Part shown: piece after piece, positions 12,679-25,308 of the stretch
Layout of the letters: each line of letters begins with the position of its first letter
How positions within the stretch are numbered: position 1 is the stretch's first letter
Assembly (NCBI GenBank): GCA_028583605.1
Contig: CM053329.1
Location: forward strand, 3,596,001 to 3,660,000
Source: Dastarcus helophoroides
Taxonomy: Eukaryota; Arthropoda; Insecta; Coleoptera; Bothrideridae
Direction of reading: 5' to 3'
DNA: 64,000 bases
Program-made: the position numbers and the translations under genes
The notes under the pieces: model-generated
The model's database searches: none
What the model was told of the DNA's origin: nothing
The model's input: only the letters and a program-made list of their open reading frames with translations

Positions 12679-15600
12679 TTGTCACCACCAGAGGGGGTGA
12701 TCCTTAGCTGGAAATGCCAATAACCGCCGATGATGCTGTAAAGCAAAACTTGGTTCGGTCGTTGAAAATATTTATAGAAATATTGTGCAATTTTTAGTAT
12801 CTTTTATCGTTTTAATCGTTAATAAATTTTGTTAATAATTGTGAATAATGAAGAATTCAACAAATTAAGGGTGGTAAATGTCAATTATATATATCGGGTG
12901 TTTTTAAAACTGTGCCCGAAATAAAATGTTATGGAAATGGAGCTTAAAGGAAAATTTTGTACATTTGGATAGAGCTTTTCTTTTTAAATATGACGATACT
13001 TATAGGATTTGATAAATAACCCTTTAGTCAAAATAATATACTGCAATCTTCACAACTAATTTCATTAACAAGAAAGGTCATTTAATCGGCAGCACCGTCT
13101 ATTGCAGAGACAAATTAGAACATTAAAACAAACTGATCCGTCAATTCAAGAAATTTAAAAACTCTCTTTAATTTTGAAGAGATTTTCTATTTTATTCTAA
13201 TTAATTACTTAAATCCGCAGACGAAGTCCCGGGTAATAACTAGTGGCTTATATAGGCTGATTACACTATCCACTTATCAGCTGTTCATTTCTTGATTTTC
13301 TAAGGTATTTGAGGCTTAAAGCTTTCCAAAATATTATCAATGCCTAATATTTAGAAATCATGTACGATATTCATGATTATTCAGTAAAAATAAGAGGGTT
13401 AAAATGCTAAAAACCATAAAACAATTATACCAAGGTAGGAAAAGGGAAACAAATTCGATAAAATAGACTTTGTCTGAAACTGGTATTTCAACATATGGTG
13501 TGTACCTAATATTGTGTTGGCTTTTGCATGCATTTAAAGCTTAAGGTAAAAGTTTCTAATCTAACGTTAAAATGTCGAAGAAAGTTAGAATTTAAATACT
13601 AAGGTAATATTTTAAAGTTATTATTTTTAAAAAATGTAGACTTCACAGGTAAAATTTTTGTCCAATCAGCAGCTATACGATTGTTATCAAAATTATGGCT
13701 CAGGCTGGTGAAGATCCAATTAACATACAGCTTATATGCAATTAACCAACAATTTAAAAATTTTAAAATAGACAATACTTGTTAATAGTAGATATTCGTA
13801 TTTCTTATCCCGTAATTTCAAAGCTTGCGTTTTGTCTTTCATTATATTTAAATTCTGTGGTGTTTGCAGTACAAAAATGTCGAGTATCGATGATTGATGG
13901 TTGATTTCTGCCATGCCTCGAGTTAATTCGGGACAAGGACGTTAATTTTTTAATTATACAAAAATATTGTAAGTAAGAAATACTATACATATTTGGTTCA
14001 TATAATATAGTCATATTACAGAGCGGTGGACACAAATGGATTGCTTTTTTTATTTAGCAATTAAATATTCAGTTTTTGATTTAGCATGATTAAAGTTTTT
14101 TAAGTGAAATTATTCTTATATATACTCAGATTCATTTTGAAATTTCTACAGGACAGTTAAAAGTAACTGAAGTACCTCTTATTGTAAAACCTTTTTTCTT
14201 AATTTTAATGAAATGTTTTTATCCTCATTTGAAAGAACATGCAAGGTCATGTAAATTCTAAGAATCCTACCAGAAAGTAGAGTTGAACTTAAAGGTAATC
14301 TGGCTTTAAATTTTAGTCACCAAAAGCTATTCAATCAATTTGGAAATACTATAACAATTTAGTTAGTGGTTAATTTGATATAATTTTGGTATGTATAAAA
14401 TAAAAAAATTAATAAATTACTAAGACCTAATGCTATTACAATGCAAAAAAGGAGTTGCTATCTGGATAGGATATTGAATATTCAGTCAATGTCTATAACA
14501 ATGAATTAATATAAATTGATAACGTAGCTTTTATAAATGGTCATAAAATATTTGCCTTATATCTAAGTTGATTTTTTTAGATTTATGATTCATATAATGC
14601 ATATTAATATGCATATTGTAATTGCGACATATATTTTGTTCAAAACTTGTGCGCATATTTTGTTAAAAAAGCTGTGCATGTAATCTGCTCTGTAATAATC
14701 ACGCTGCAGTAGTTTACATTTCGGTATATCATATTCATGTCATATTGTGTTTCCAATTAATTTTCAGCTGTATCACATTATTGAATATCAGTAGTGATTT
14801 TATTGTTCTCGGGCGATGATAGTTCTAATAAATGAAAATAAATTTTCGAAAAACATCATAATTTTGCCATCATTGGTATATACAGAATATTTGAATGAAG
14901 AACACAAACAATTTCTATAAAATAAAAAGTAAAAACTTGCCTTTAAATTATTTTTTCGTGAATATGAAAGCGAATTACATTTTACTATTTTGCATTGTAC
15001 TTCTGAAGAATATGACCTAAAATATGTAAAAAAGTTATAAGGACCTGAGGTTCCTAAGTTTGATTTTTCTTTCCTATTGTTATTAAAATCATTATGGTTA
15101 TATTCTGAGAAATTCCGAATTGATACAAACAAGAATGGCAAAATCGATTAAAAATTGCTGTAGCGTGATAACTTGTACGTACACAGGTGCCCACAGACTG
15201 ACAGTCGCTTTTCAGTGAAAATCTATGGATTTAATCGCAATTTAAAAATATAGCAAATAGTATCATGGTGTAGAGAAAGCCCTCCTATTTTTAAAAAGCT
15301 ATCTTACAATTACAGCTGATTTAGTGCAAAATTACCGGAGATATTAACCAGTTTTATTGCCAAAGATAAAACCAAATTGTGAATTCTGCACTTTTAGTTT
15401 TACCAACAATTTTAATTTTCTTGTCTTTTTTTTTTGTTTAGTGGATTGCACACTTGAACTGCGGTACAGAATTATACAAAAAAGCCGTTTTTAATGCAGT
15501 TGTTTCGACATAATATTTTAAAAAGGCATCATGATTCTTGAAAAAATATAAAGCTGATATACCCTGAACTTTCTGCAAGCAAGAAGCGGAAACGAATACA

Positions 15601-16279
15601 GCATTGAACCACCAACACCGCTTTAAAAGTGGTAAATTGTACACTAGTGGAAAGCACTTGTTGGTAACAAATTGCAAAATGAATTCCCATTGGTGGATGC
15701 TTTTAATGTGTTAAGGCTAAACTACTTAGGAATCTGTCTTTTGTTTGCCATGGGAAATTTCCTCTTGGAGGAATCAGAACGATTATTTCTTTCGAACACC
15801 TCCTGAGAAAACACCTGTAAAAGGGCAAGAAGTTCCATCGACTTCTAGCATTTGCAAAGTCTGACAATCAGTCAAGGTTTTATCACCAATTAATAGAAGC
15901 GATGTTGTCCGAATGGAAACCTAAATGTTCTAATGTGTGTAAATACGTCAAATACTTCTAGGTCAAAAAATCTCAAATTTTGACTATTAGATATGGCGCA
16001 AATGGACATCTGAAGAAAATAAAATGCTTTGCAGCAGATAACATAAAATCATAAGGATTGTGGCTACAGTATCCCTAACAAAAAGTGTTTTCTATAAAAA
16101 AGAAAGGTAAGGTCTGAATTATTAAAACTTAGGATTCCAACACATTCTTGAAATTATAACTGATCATTTAAACATGTTTCTCTCTTAGCATATCTGAAGC
16201 AGAAACACATAATGGTTTTTCGGTTCTTCTATTTTCATAGTTAAATTTTAGGGTAAGTAAATGAATTCGATAAAGAACT
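12679..16279. other. no recognised gene
   Basis: 12890-12930 carries a CGGGTGTTTTTAAAACTGTGCCC motif like a transposon end. 15140-16060 has several short open pieces on the + strand separated by stops, possibly a decayed gene, but no family could be assigned. The 113-codon frame at 15141-14800 (-) starts with TTG and lacks domain signs. Confidence 0.45.
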
Positions 16280-18752
16280 TGGCAGGATGAGTATAGCGAA
16301 GTGGCCCCCAAATGGGAATATATTTTAATAGTTTCAAAAGTTATCACTTCAGCATATGAACAAACTTTATGTATATTTGGGCTCGATATTTCAACGTGAC
16401 TATAAAATATTTAAAAAAATATCAATTTAAGAATATTTTTCAAATTTTTGAAATTTTTCGAACTTAATAAGTTAAAAGGATAAAACCAACGGCATATTAT
16501 AGCTAGTATGTTATATATTTTTTTCATATTTTTTATTATTTCTAGGAACCCCAAAAATTAATATTAAAAATAATTTAATAATTTTTATCCAAGACACAAT
16601 CACGATATTATATGTTATAGTACCCATCAAGTACTGCACCGTATAGAAAATTCATCAACTAAAAATTGGTACAACACTTTGATAAAAAATTATGTTGAAA
16701 TTTTTACCCCTCATAATATAACAAATTTTTGTTATTTTTAGAGTAAAGCTGTTTTTCTTTTGTGCAATTCGTATTTTAACATAGTGTGGTAAAGTTAAAT
16801 AAAATTCAGAATGCATAGCATACTTTCTATATTTTATTGTTTTTGCTAAAGCAAATATTTTACAAATTTAATTTTTTCTTTGTTCTTATTTGTTTTTAAA
16901 GATTTTTGTACCGATAAAATCAACAAAAAATTACGACAAAGAATTCATAATATTCTAGGAAACATTAACTGAAAAATGCAATTAGTTTTATTTCTCTAAC
17001 TTATGTAGTTAGAAAATAACAACAATTTAAAAAAATATATTTTTTTTAATATCTCATAATCATATTGAAAGATCAAGCCCAAATACACATAAGTTTTGTT
17101 GACATTGCGAGGTGATAATTTGTGATAATTTACCGAAAATTCCATTATAGGTTTCCATGTAGGGTTCAATTTGCCCTACTTTTCCTGCTAGAAGATCGTT
17201 TCCTTGGAATTTTAAGATTAAAGTCGATATTATGGAAAAAAAATTTGACTGACATTCTAGTTTAAACAGCGACAATTTTAATGTAAAAATATTTTGTTTA
17301 AATTCTCAATTTAGAGGAAAAGCTTAAATCATGAAAAAGACTCGAAATTTATAAAAACAAATTGAAATTGTGACACAAAAGTTTAGATAAAAACCGGAAA
17401 ATTATTAAAAAAACTCTCAAATTCATTTTTGTTTTGAAAAATTTGAACTATGAATTTCGATAAAAGCTCGAAGTATCAATTATTTAAACTTTAAATTTAA
17501 TTTTTTTGGAAAGTTGAAATTTCGAAATAAAGTTGTTGTAAACTTTTTCCTAAAATTTAGAAACCTTTTGTCGAAAATGTGACTGTTTTTCCAAAATTCA
17601 GATTTTATTTTCCAATTTTTTATATTTAGACTTCCAAGGAAAAAAAAATTGTTTGATTTAAATATTTTCCTTAAAATTTTCCATTTAATTTTATAATTTA
17701 GGGAAATTCGAAAAATTTTTAAATATGCTTTAAAACTGAAGTCAAAATTTCAAATAAATTGTTATTATTAAAGAAAATTATTTATTACAGAAATAATTTG
17801 AAATATTTAGTGTTTAATTATAATTTGAGTCAACATTCAATCACATCAATAATATATAGTTTCATGATGAATTTTCATGGAAAGGGATCTTTTAGCAGGG
17901 TAAACATGGTGGAGCCGCTCCTAAATGGGAACCTATATTGAAATTTTCGGTAAATTATCATCTCGAAATACGAATGAAATTTTATGCATTTGAGCTCGAT
18001 ACTTCAATAGGCCTATGAGATATTAAAAAATTAGTCAACATAAGATTTTTTTAAATTGTTGATATTTAAGTAAATTTAACTAAATTAGAAAGATGAAACC
18101 AAAGTAATTTCTTAGTTAGTTTCATGGTATAATATGACCGATTTTCGTAATTTTTAGTCGATTTTACTCGGGCCAAAAATCGATAAAAAATTTAAAATTA
18201 AATAAAAAAAAATAAAATTTATAAAATATTCACTTTTACAAAAATAATAAAATATAAAAAATATTATGCATTTTAAATTTTATTTAACTTTACCACACTA
18301 TGGTAAAATACAAATTGCACAAGAAAAAACAACTTTATTTCAAAAATAACAAAAATTTGTTATATTCTGAAGGGTGAAAACTTTAACTTATTTTTTAGAT
18401 TTTATAGTACTTGATGGGTACTATAACATACATTAATTTCGTAATTGTATCTCTGATAAAACTATTAAAATAAATGATAAAAAAATATGAAAAAAATATA
18501 TAATATACTCCAAAATATGACCTCTAATATGCTGTTAGTTTCATCTTTCTACCTTATTTAGTTCAAAAGATATGACAAATTAAAAAAAAATCTTCTTAAA
18601 CTGACAATTTTTTTCAATATTTCGAGGTCACGTTGAAATATCGAGCCCAAATATACATAAATTTTGTTCATATGCCAAGGTAATATCTTTTTGAAAATAT
18701 TACTATAGGTTCCCATTTGGGGGCTACTTCACCATACTTATTCTGCTAGACC
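16280..18752. repeat. 2.45-kb imperfect palindrome built of two inverted copies of a ~900-bp repeat
   Basis: GCCCCCAAATGGGA near 16302 pairs with its inverse near 18712; TATTTGGGCTCGATATTTCAACG near 16373 with the inverse near 18635; the block ending GTGGTAAAGTTAAATAAAATTC near 16790 with one near 18275; and 17050-17200 with 17880-18010. All pairs share a centre near 17520. The inner pair is a diverged form of the outer terminus, so each half looks like one inverted-repeat element (16280-17205 and 17885-18752) in opposite orientations. No coding region was recognised. Confidence 0.78.
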
Positions 18753-19910
18753 CTTTATTCATCCTTTACAATTGTCTGGAAGACTTTTTTTTATTAAACT
18801 ATACACAAGGCATCATGTATCAATATTTTCGTAGAGAGTTGCATTCATTTTAGAATATTGTTTCGAAATATCTGATATGTGCATATATATAATGCTAATC
18901 TTAACTTTGAATTTTCCAAAATATTGGTAGTTTTTATTATAAGATAGAAAGAGCTCGTAGTTGTTAATTGTCACTTCTATGCTCAATCTTCGAGGAACCG
19001 CATTATAATTTTAATGTTTAACATATACAGTATCTAACACCCAAAGTCGGACACCATTAATTACGTTTAATAAAAGCGATTTGAAATTGGTAATAATGTA
19101 AGATGCAAAAGATAATAATGCAACAAGAGATAATAGTTGTTTTCCAAATAAGAAGCAGCAAAAAAGTAGGCACTTCGCCAGTCGGAGAGTTCCTAATATT
19201 TCTAAACCATTTTAACTATCTTTAAACAGCTTACAGTAGAAAGTCGGACAGTTCCGATCGAGCTCTAGGAGTGTAAGTTACTCTGATGAAGCGTGTGATG
19301 TAATGGAAAGCAATTTACAAATAATAAACCTACAGGAAAATCAATATAGCAAAAAATTACAGAGTCCCTTTATCATATGAAAATTTGACAATACTGAACA
19401 AGTAAGAACCTGTATATAATGTGCAACAACCAGATGGAATAAATTCAAAATCTTGTATTGTACTTATTTATGTAAAATTCCGAGACAGGTCAATTTAAGT
19501 TTATAAGATGACAACCCGCATCGCAAAAATGTTATCCCTAGATGCAACCCCCTTCGCGGTTACCGTTTCAACCCCTAATTTTTTTATTGAAAGTAGGGGC
19601 CTGATATACCTTATTTAAAAGATTTTTTCATTTTCTATTCAGAAATGTCATTTATTTAAAAGATAGACAATAAAAAAAATAATTTTTCAACTAGATGAAA
19701 TTTTCTACAATAATACATAATAGCGGTTCGTACAGTTAGTCCTCGATAATTATAAAGGGACCAAAAACAATTGTGATATCCTTTTTTGATTGTGTAAAAA
19801 ATGAAAACCTAAAAACTTATCAACTTTATCATGGTCAATTGTACTTTTTATCGAAAACATCCCAGTAACTTTCTAAAACTGTGAGAAAATTAAACATTTG
19901 TAAATTTAAT
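18753..19910. other. no recognised gene; flank of mariner-like pseudogene
   Basis: AT-rich. It may include the 5' part of the element carrying the transposase at 19911, but its terminal repeat was not resolved. Confidence 0.45.
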
Positions 19911-20775
19911 ATGGGTCATTTAACAGAAATGCATAAAATAATAATTTTACAAATGATCAGTTATGGAGATACAGCAAGATCTCAGGCTAAAGTCGCTCGT
20001 CTATTTCAACAAAAATTTCCTAACTTACCGCCTATATTCCAAGGTACAATTAGTAAAATCAAGAAACATTTTCACGAACATGGACATGTACAAAAGCCAA
20101 AAAAAAATCCTTCAATCTATTAAGTAATGATTCCAAATTGGAAGAAATAAATGAGATTCAAGAAAATGCACATTCTTCAAGTTGACAAGTAACTGCAGCA
20201 CTGAACGTTAGGCATTCCTCGATTATTTGTGTACTGAAAGAAAATAAAATGCATCCTTATAAACTGACACCATGTCAAGAGCTAAGTGACGACGATTTTG
20301 ATAGAAGAACTCATTTTTGTGACCAAATGATGCAAAGATTAGATAATAATATCATCCAAATGAAAAAATATTGTTTTCTGATGAGTCCACTTTTTTTTTG
20401 TTATGTAAATCGTCAAAACTGTCGCTATTGGGCTAGTGACAGATGACTGGATAGGAGAATTGCATATACAGAACTCTGAAAAAGTTAATGTTTGGTCAGA
20501 GGTTATTGGAGACCATGTCATTGATGGAAATTTTAATGGAAATAATTATTTAGCATTGCTCCAACATTGGTGGGTCATGAGGAAGTGCCAAATTTTAACA
20601 TGCAGCAGCTCAAGGATGTATTGGAGGGTAAATGCAATAATATTTCATCCAATCTTTTAGAACATTGATCTTATGCTTCGACGTCTGCAGACAGTTATAA
20701 ACTATACAGGTGGCCCAACAAATTATTAGTTGCAATTATTAAAACTAATATTCTTTGCCCTTTATGCCTGACTGA
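19911..20775 (+). pseudogene. second mariner-like transposase, inactivated
   Basis: An ATG at 19911 opens an N-terminal DNA-binding region (MGHLTEMHKIIILQ…) that ends in a frameshift/stop near 20120. Downstream come HPYKLTPCQELSDDDFDRR (20249), then YVNRQNCRYW (near 20405) and VNVWSEVIG (near 20485), each in a different frame or after a stop. The VNRQNCRYW block marks it as the same family as the transposase at 32102-33217. Flanking terminal repeats were not resolved because the 3' side is overrun by nested repeats (20870-22490). Confidence 0.8.
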
Positions 20776-21399
20776 CTATCAAGTGGGAACTAATGTCATT
20801 ACAAGATTAGTTTTGCATAAGTTTTTGGAGTACCTAGAGTAACAATTTTAGGTTATAATGATACTAACTTAGATATACAGGGTAAGTTATTAGTGCGATA
20901 ACGCCCTGTAGCTCCTACAACTATTTCGATAACAAAATTCTATTTAAGTATAAAGGTACACTACCCGGAGACATTTTAGAATTATTATTTACTACAAGGG
21001 ATAAATATATACACGGTGGTGTACTAAAGTTGCCTTTTCGAAATGGAACACCCTGTATATTTTTACATATTTAAATGTTATGCAATATGACGAATAAAAT
21101 ATCAAACAATAGGTGTCTGCGTTTAACAGTTTTTGAGATATTTAAAAAAATCATGAAATTTGAGTCTGATTAAAAAAAAAATTAAATCAATTAAAAATAA
21201 AAGTTACGCTTTTAAAAAAAGCTTTTTAAATTTCTAATATTTTTTTGAGTCATCCAGATGTTTGCGTAAAAGCAGCAATTTGCTGCGTGGTGTAAAAAGA
21301 TCTATTACGGCTAGAAAAGACATCAGGAATAAATGATTTTTTTAGAAATCACTATGAATATGTCCTTAATTAAATCCCATATTTGAGTTTATAAAATAT

Positions 21400-21882
21400 T
21401 ATGCAGGGTGATCAATAAACTAATTTGCTTTTAGGGAACTTTGAATGACCAAATCTCGCTTATTTTATGTAAAATACCCCGTATTTTCTTTAATGGTTAC
21501 ATCGGCCTCTTAATTATCTAAAACTTTTATTAAATACTTCTTATCAAGATATTTCCACTTTTATTGATCAGACGGTAAAATTTATGACGTTTATAAACTA
21601 TTAGAAAACCTCAAGAGATATTGAAAATGTGTGAAAATTAAAATCAGAAACAAATGTCTTTTTTAAATTTAAAAAAAAACACACACATACATATTCGGCA
21701 ATTAAGACAAAAAACAATTTAATAGAATCTCAATAATCAGTAAAGTTGTAAATAAATAAGTTATAGATAATTGAGAGGCCGATTCAACCACTAAAGAAAA
21801 TAATGGGTGTTCCCTTTAAAATAAGCGCGTTTTGGTCATTCAAAGTTCTCTAAAGGCGAATTAATTTTTTGATCATCCTGTA
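21400..21882. mobile_element. small TIR element (TRCAGGRTGATCAA) nested at the centre of a larger palindrome
   Basis: The left end TGCAGGGTGATCAATAAACT matches the inverse of the right end (TTTTTTGATCATCCTGTA). The repeats are about 130-160 bases, including AACTTTGAATGACCAAA in both arms. Both flanks read AATATTA/TAATATT, the centre of the surrounding inverted repeat (about 21230-22260), so this is a nested insertion. Confidence 0.72.
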
Positions 21883-21965
21883 TAATATTTTCTAAACCTA
21901 AATACGGGATTTAATTGAGAACTTAGTTGTTAGTAATTCCTGAAAAAATTAATTACTTTTTCATA

Positions 21966-22112
21966 AATGCAATAATATTTCATCCAATCTTTTAGAACAT
22001 TGATCTTATGCTTCGACGTCTACAGACAGTTATAAACTATAAAGGTGGCCCAACAAATTATTAGTTGCAATTATTAAAACTAATATTCTTTGCGTTTCAT
22101 GCCTGACTGACT
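21966..22112 (+). repeat. 147-bp duplicate of 20635-20775 inserted into a palindrome arm
   Basis: Nearly identical to the stretch starting ATGCAATAATATTTCATCC at 20635. It is flanked on both sides by copies of TGAAAAAATTAATTACTTWT (near 21941 and 22117), which look like a roughly 24-base target duplication. It carries no terminal repeat of its own. Confidence 0.75.
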
Positions 22113-22833
22113 GACTGAAAAAATTAATTACTTATTCATAACGTCTTTTCTAACCGTAATAGATCTTTTTACACCCCGCAGAAAATTGGTGTTTCTGCAC
22201 AAACATCTGAATAACCTAAAAAATATTAGAAATTCGAAAAAATATTTGTTACAGAATAACATTAGTTTTTACGGGGAATCAGAAAATTCAGTAATAAATA
22301 TAGGTTGCCATTTAAAAAAATGAAGTTGGTATCTTCACAAGGAAATTTAAACACCCTGTATACTGCACCATATTTTAATTTTCTAGAGCTCTAGCAAAAA
22401 GAAGAAATTGCTTTTTAACAGTTTTTCGTAACTTCGGTCACTACTAAGATATCTTATTATTCCCTACTGTGTGGAAACCCTGTATATGATTTATTCATAT
22501 TAGAGGAATATTGTAATAATAATGATAAAAAAAATAAATTGAAAATTAAACTCTGTCGGGTACTTATTTACATGTCTTCTGCCTTAAAAATATTCAAATT
22601 GTTTACAAACAATGAAGTAATCAACATAAAGATAAATTAAAGTTGCGGCTTTCCCGATGAATAAATACATTTCCAACTCAATAATATAATTGAACTTGTA
22701 TTTTGAACTAGACAGTTGTTAATATTTACGAAGATATACACTAATCTTTTAATTGAAATTATCGATTTTTTTATATTTCTTATATGACAAATGCAGGCGT
22801 ATTGGTAGTGAAAAAGCTCAACTTCTTTTTAAT

Positions 22834-23760
22834 ATGCCTGACACGAATTACGATATTTTAGATTTACTATTTCCATATTTGACTTTTTCAAAATTAATTG
22901 GAATGAATTCAGGAACTGTTTTGAAGGGAAACAATGGCAAAAAAATAATTATTCACAACAAGAAACAACACCTTGTTTCCAATGTTGCGATATGTTTTGT
23001 GATATTGCTTTATGGAACAGTATTTTATAATCAATGTCTCCATATAAGCACAGGAATCTTCAAACAGGCTGCACCCTTTATGATAATTTTTTTGGGAGGT
23101 CAAATTGCGTTTATTTTGACAAGGTTATTAACCAAGTTGTTTATAAATCCACAAAAACTTCTGGACGTTTGGATATCTATCAGTCGTCTCGATGAAATTT
23201 TGAGGTCTATTAATATAACCCCAAATTACAAAAGAATTCGCCTGATACTGTTTTTGAATGCTTTAGGAAATGTTCTTGTTATTGCAACTTATGGGCTCTA
23301 TCTGAGCAGACTAAAGGATTATGCAACGATGTTTAATTTTACATTAAACTGTATAGTATATTTTGAAATGAATTTTTCGTTTTATAATTTTCACATTATA
23401 ACAAGCCATTTGGTTTATCAAATGTTGAGCAGTTGCTTATTATTAGAAAACAATCAGAAGTCATCCCAGGATAAGAAAGTTCTGAAAGTTGTTGAAGCTG
23501 TGATAGAAACTTACGAAAATTTATATAATTCAACAAAGAATTTCTACCATATAATGTCATTTCCCATGCTTATATTATTTGCTGAAAATCTCATTATAAC
23601 GATCTCTAATGGATATATTAGTGCACTTTATTTAGAAATATATGGATTAAATTTTTCACATAAAAACGCCTTCATGATTTGGTACTTCCTTTTATATCAT
23701 CTGGTCTTAATATGTGGAATTTTTATAACATCATTGGCTGCAGACAGATTTATAGCAACG
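22834..23760 (+). CDS. gustatory receptor gene (22834-34054), exon 1
   Basis: First exon of a complete four-exon insect gustatory receptor of 392 aa, a normal length for the family. The open frame extends up to 22753, but its first codon there is TTG; the first in-frame ATG is 22834. That start gives an N-terminus of the usual Gr type (MPDTNYDILDLLFPYLTFSK). Hydrophobic segments lie near residues 48-66, 79-100, 132-155, 163-187, 240-266 and 278-300 of this start. The exon ends at ACG|GTACAT in phase 0, just after membrane segment 6. The product should be a ligand-gated cation channel subunit in chemosensory dendrites; the ligand cannot be inferred. Exons 2-4 are at 23876-23944, 31137-31226 and 33962-34054. 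All junctions are phase 0, and the joined reading frame has no stop before the natural one. Confidence 0.88.
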
Positions 23761-23875
23761 GTACATACTAATTACTTTATAATTAAAATTAAAATATCTT
23801 GACAATACGACTAAAGCTTATAAGCAACAAATTTTTTTATCGAAGAGCTAATACCTACCTTTCTGTTTCTTTCAG

Positions 23876-23944
23876 ACAAAAAGAATGTTTCGAGTACTGT
23901 TTGAAATAGCCATTAGACACAAAGAAAAGTTTATTCTAAACAGG
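23876..23944 (+). CDS. gustatory receptor gene (22834-34054), exon 2
   Basis: A 69-base, 23-codon exon lies between a pyrimidine-rich acceptor (TTTCTTTCAG) and the donor AGG|GTAAGG. It is phase 0 at both ends and encodes a charged segment starting TKRMFRVLFEIA. This is the intracellular stretch between membrane segments 6 and 7 of Gr proteins. The intron before it is 115 bp. The exon has exactly the same size and phase as the one at 48591-48659 in the second Gr locus, which supports the call. Confidence 0.85.
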
Positions 23945-24106
23945 GTAAGGAGCTTTATTCTCAAATTGTCAATTTCATGTAGTTGTGGTGAGTTATCCTG
24001 ATACAGGTTGTTCAAATTTTGCGTTAATACTCGCAATATGTTTAGCTGCATAAGACACGAGTAATACTTTTCGTTTAATTAACTAGATGCAAAACTAAAT
24101 TTACGT

Positions 24107-24467
24107 CACCCGGCAAAAAGTTTAAGACCAGTGTATGAAAGTATAATAATTTATCAATAGTTTTTCCATTTACGGCGTACCACTCTTATTTCAGGATCTT
24201 CCACAGTGATTTTTCTGATGTTTGGCACTTTATTAGTAATAGAAAAACAGAATTAATAATAATAATAAGTCTGATACTTGTCCAGTAATGCAGTAAAAAG
24301 TTCACTATCAATACAAAAAGATGTCAACAAATGATGCGAATGCATGAATTTTGTAGGAGTTAATAACTAATAATATACATAAAAATATTTTTTATAAGTC
24401 AAATAAAGTCGTGTTTCTACTTTTTCTTATTTTAAAACACTAGACTTAGATTTTTTGCCGGTAGTGT
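24107..24467. mobile_element. small Tc1-type MITE
   Basis: The left end CACCCGGCAAAAAGTTTAAG matches the inverse of the right end, CACTACCGGCAAAAAATCTA. Inverted repeats of about 28 bases enclose 360 bases without coding capacity. The termini resemble those of Tc1-like elements. It lies in Gr intron 2. Confidence 0.65.
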
Positions 24468-25308
24468 ATAAGTAAGTGTTGGGCGACAAAAATAATAAAA
24501 GTTATGGTAATTCATTGTATTTCAAAGGCAAAGCTATACCTAGTACATCTGGGACAAGTTCATACATATTCACCATAGGTAAATAGAAAGTATAAATTTC
24601 AATCAAATGTATACTGCCAACAATTCTGTTGATTCCTAATTTTACGTATTTTCTGCAGGGGAGTTAACAGGCATTAACATATTAATCTCAAGGTTTTGCT
24701 AACATAATTTTGGCGTTTCTCGGTTTCTTCTTTTATTTTAAGGCTAAAATCGTTTATCACTGGCTCATACTGAATAATTTTGAAGTTGTTTTTACAGTTT
24801 AACCTTGGGCGTTCTACCAACATAATAATAAATAATGTGCTATTTTAATAATCTCAAAACTGTTTAGCAAAGTAGCATAGATACGTCTCTTTACTACATA
24901 GCAACTGTCACCGTCAACGCGGGCATTTAAAATGTCTTGGTAACAATTTTTTAAATTATTTTCAGTACCCAACCTCATTTTTATAATTTAAAATGTGTAA
25001 TTTAAACTCCATTCGACCCATAAAAATGACACTTATCAACTATTGTAATGTAAATCAACAGGGCCGTCTCAGATTCTTATCTATAATTATTTATTTGTAT
25101 TATATCTATCACAAAATGCGAAAAAATAGTATAAACAAACTCGCGAGAGAAGCAGTTTTACTAAACGTTATCTTCGCTCGTACTCAAATGCTATACTCGT
25201 TTAGAGTATAATTTTACTTTTCTGCAATTATCCTTTAATATTTTATAAACAATATGACCATTGATCGTGAAATGCCGAAATTTAAACTGTTCGCCACACA
25301 GTTAGTTA

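Larger units (their letters stand above)
20870..22490. repeat. complex of nested inverted repeats with CCCTGTA termini
   Basis: Several CAGGGT/ACCCTGTA termini occur (20877, 20912, 21046, 22352, 22474). Inverted arms around a 21400-21882 insertion include CATCCAGATGTTTGCG at 21254 against the inverse near 22198. A 147-base copy of transposase-derived sequence sits at 21966-22112. I could not assign every end to a partner. Confidence 0.6.

Noticed and set aside
14800..15141. 113-codon minus-strand frame
   Set aside because: First codon is TTG, composition is that of random AT-rich sequence, and there is no domain or splice support.
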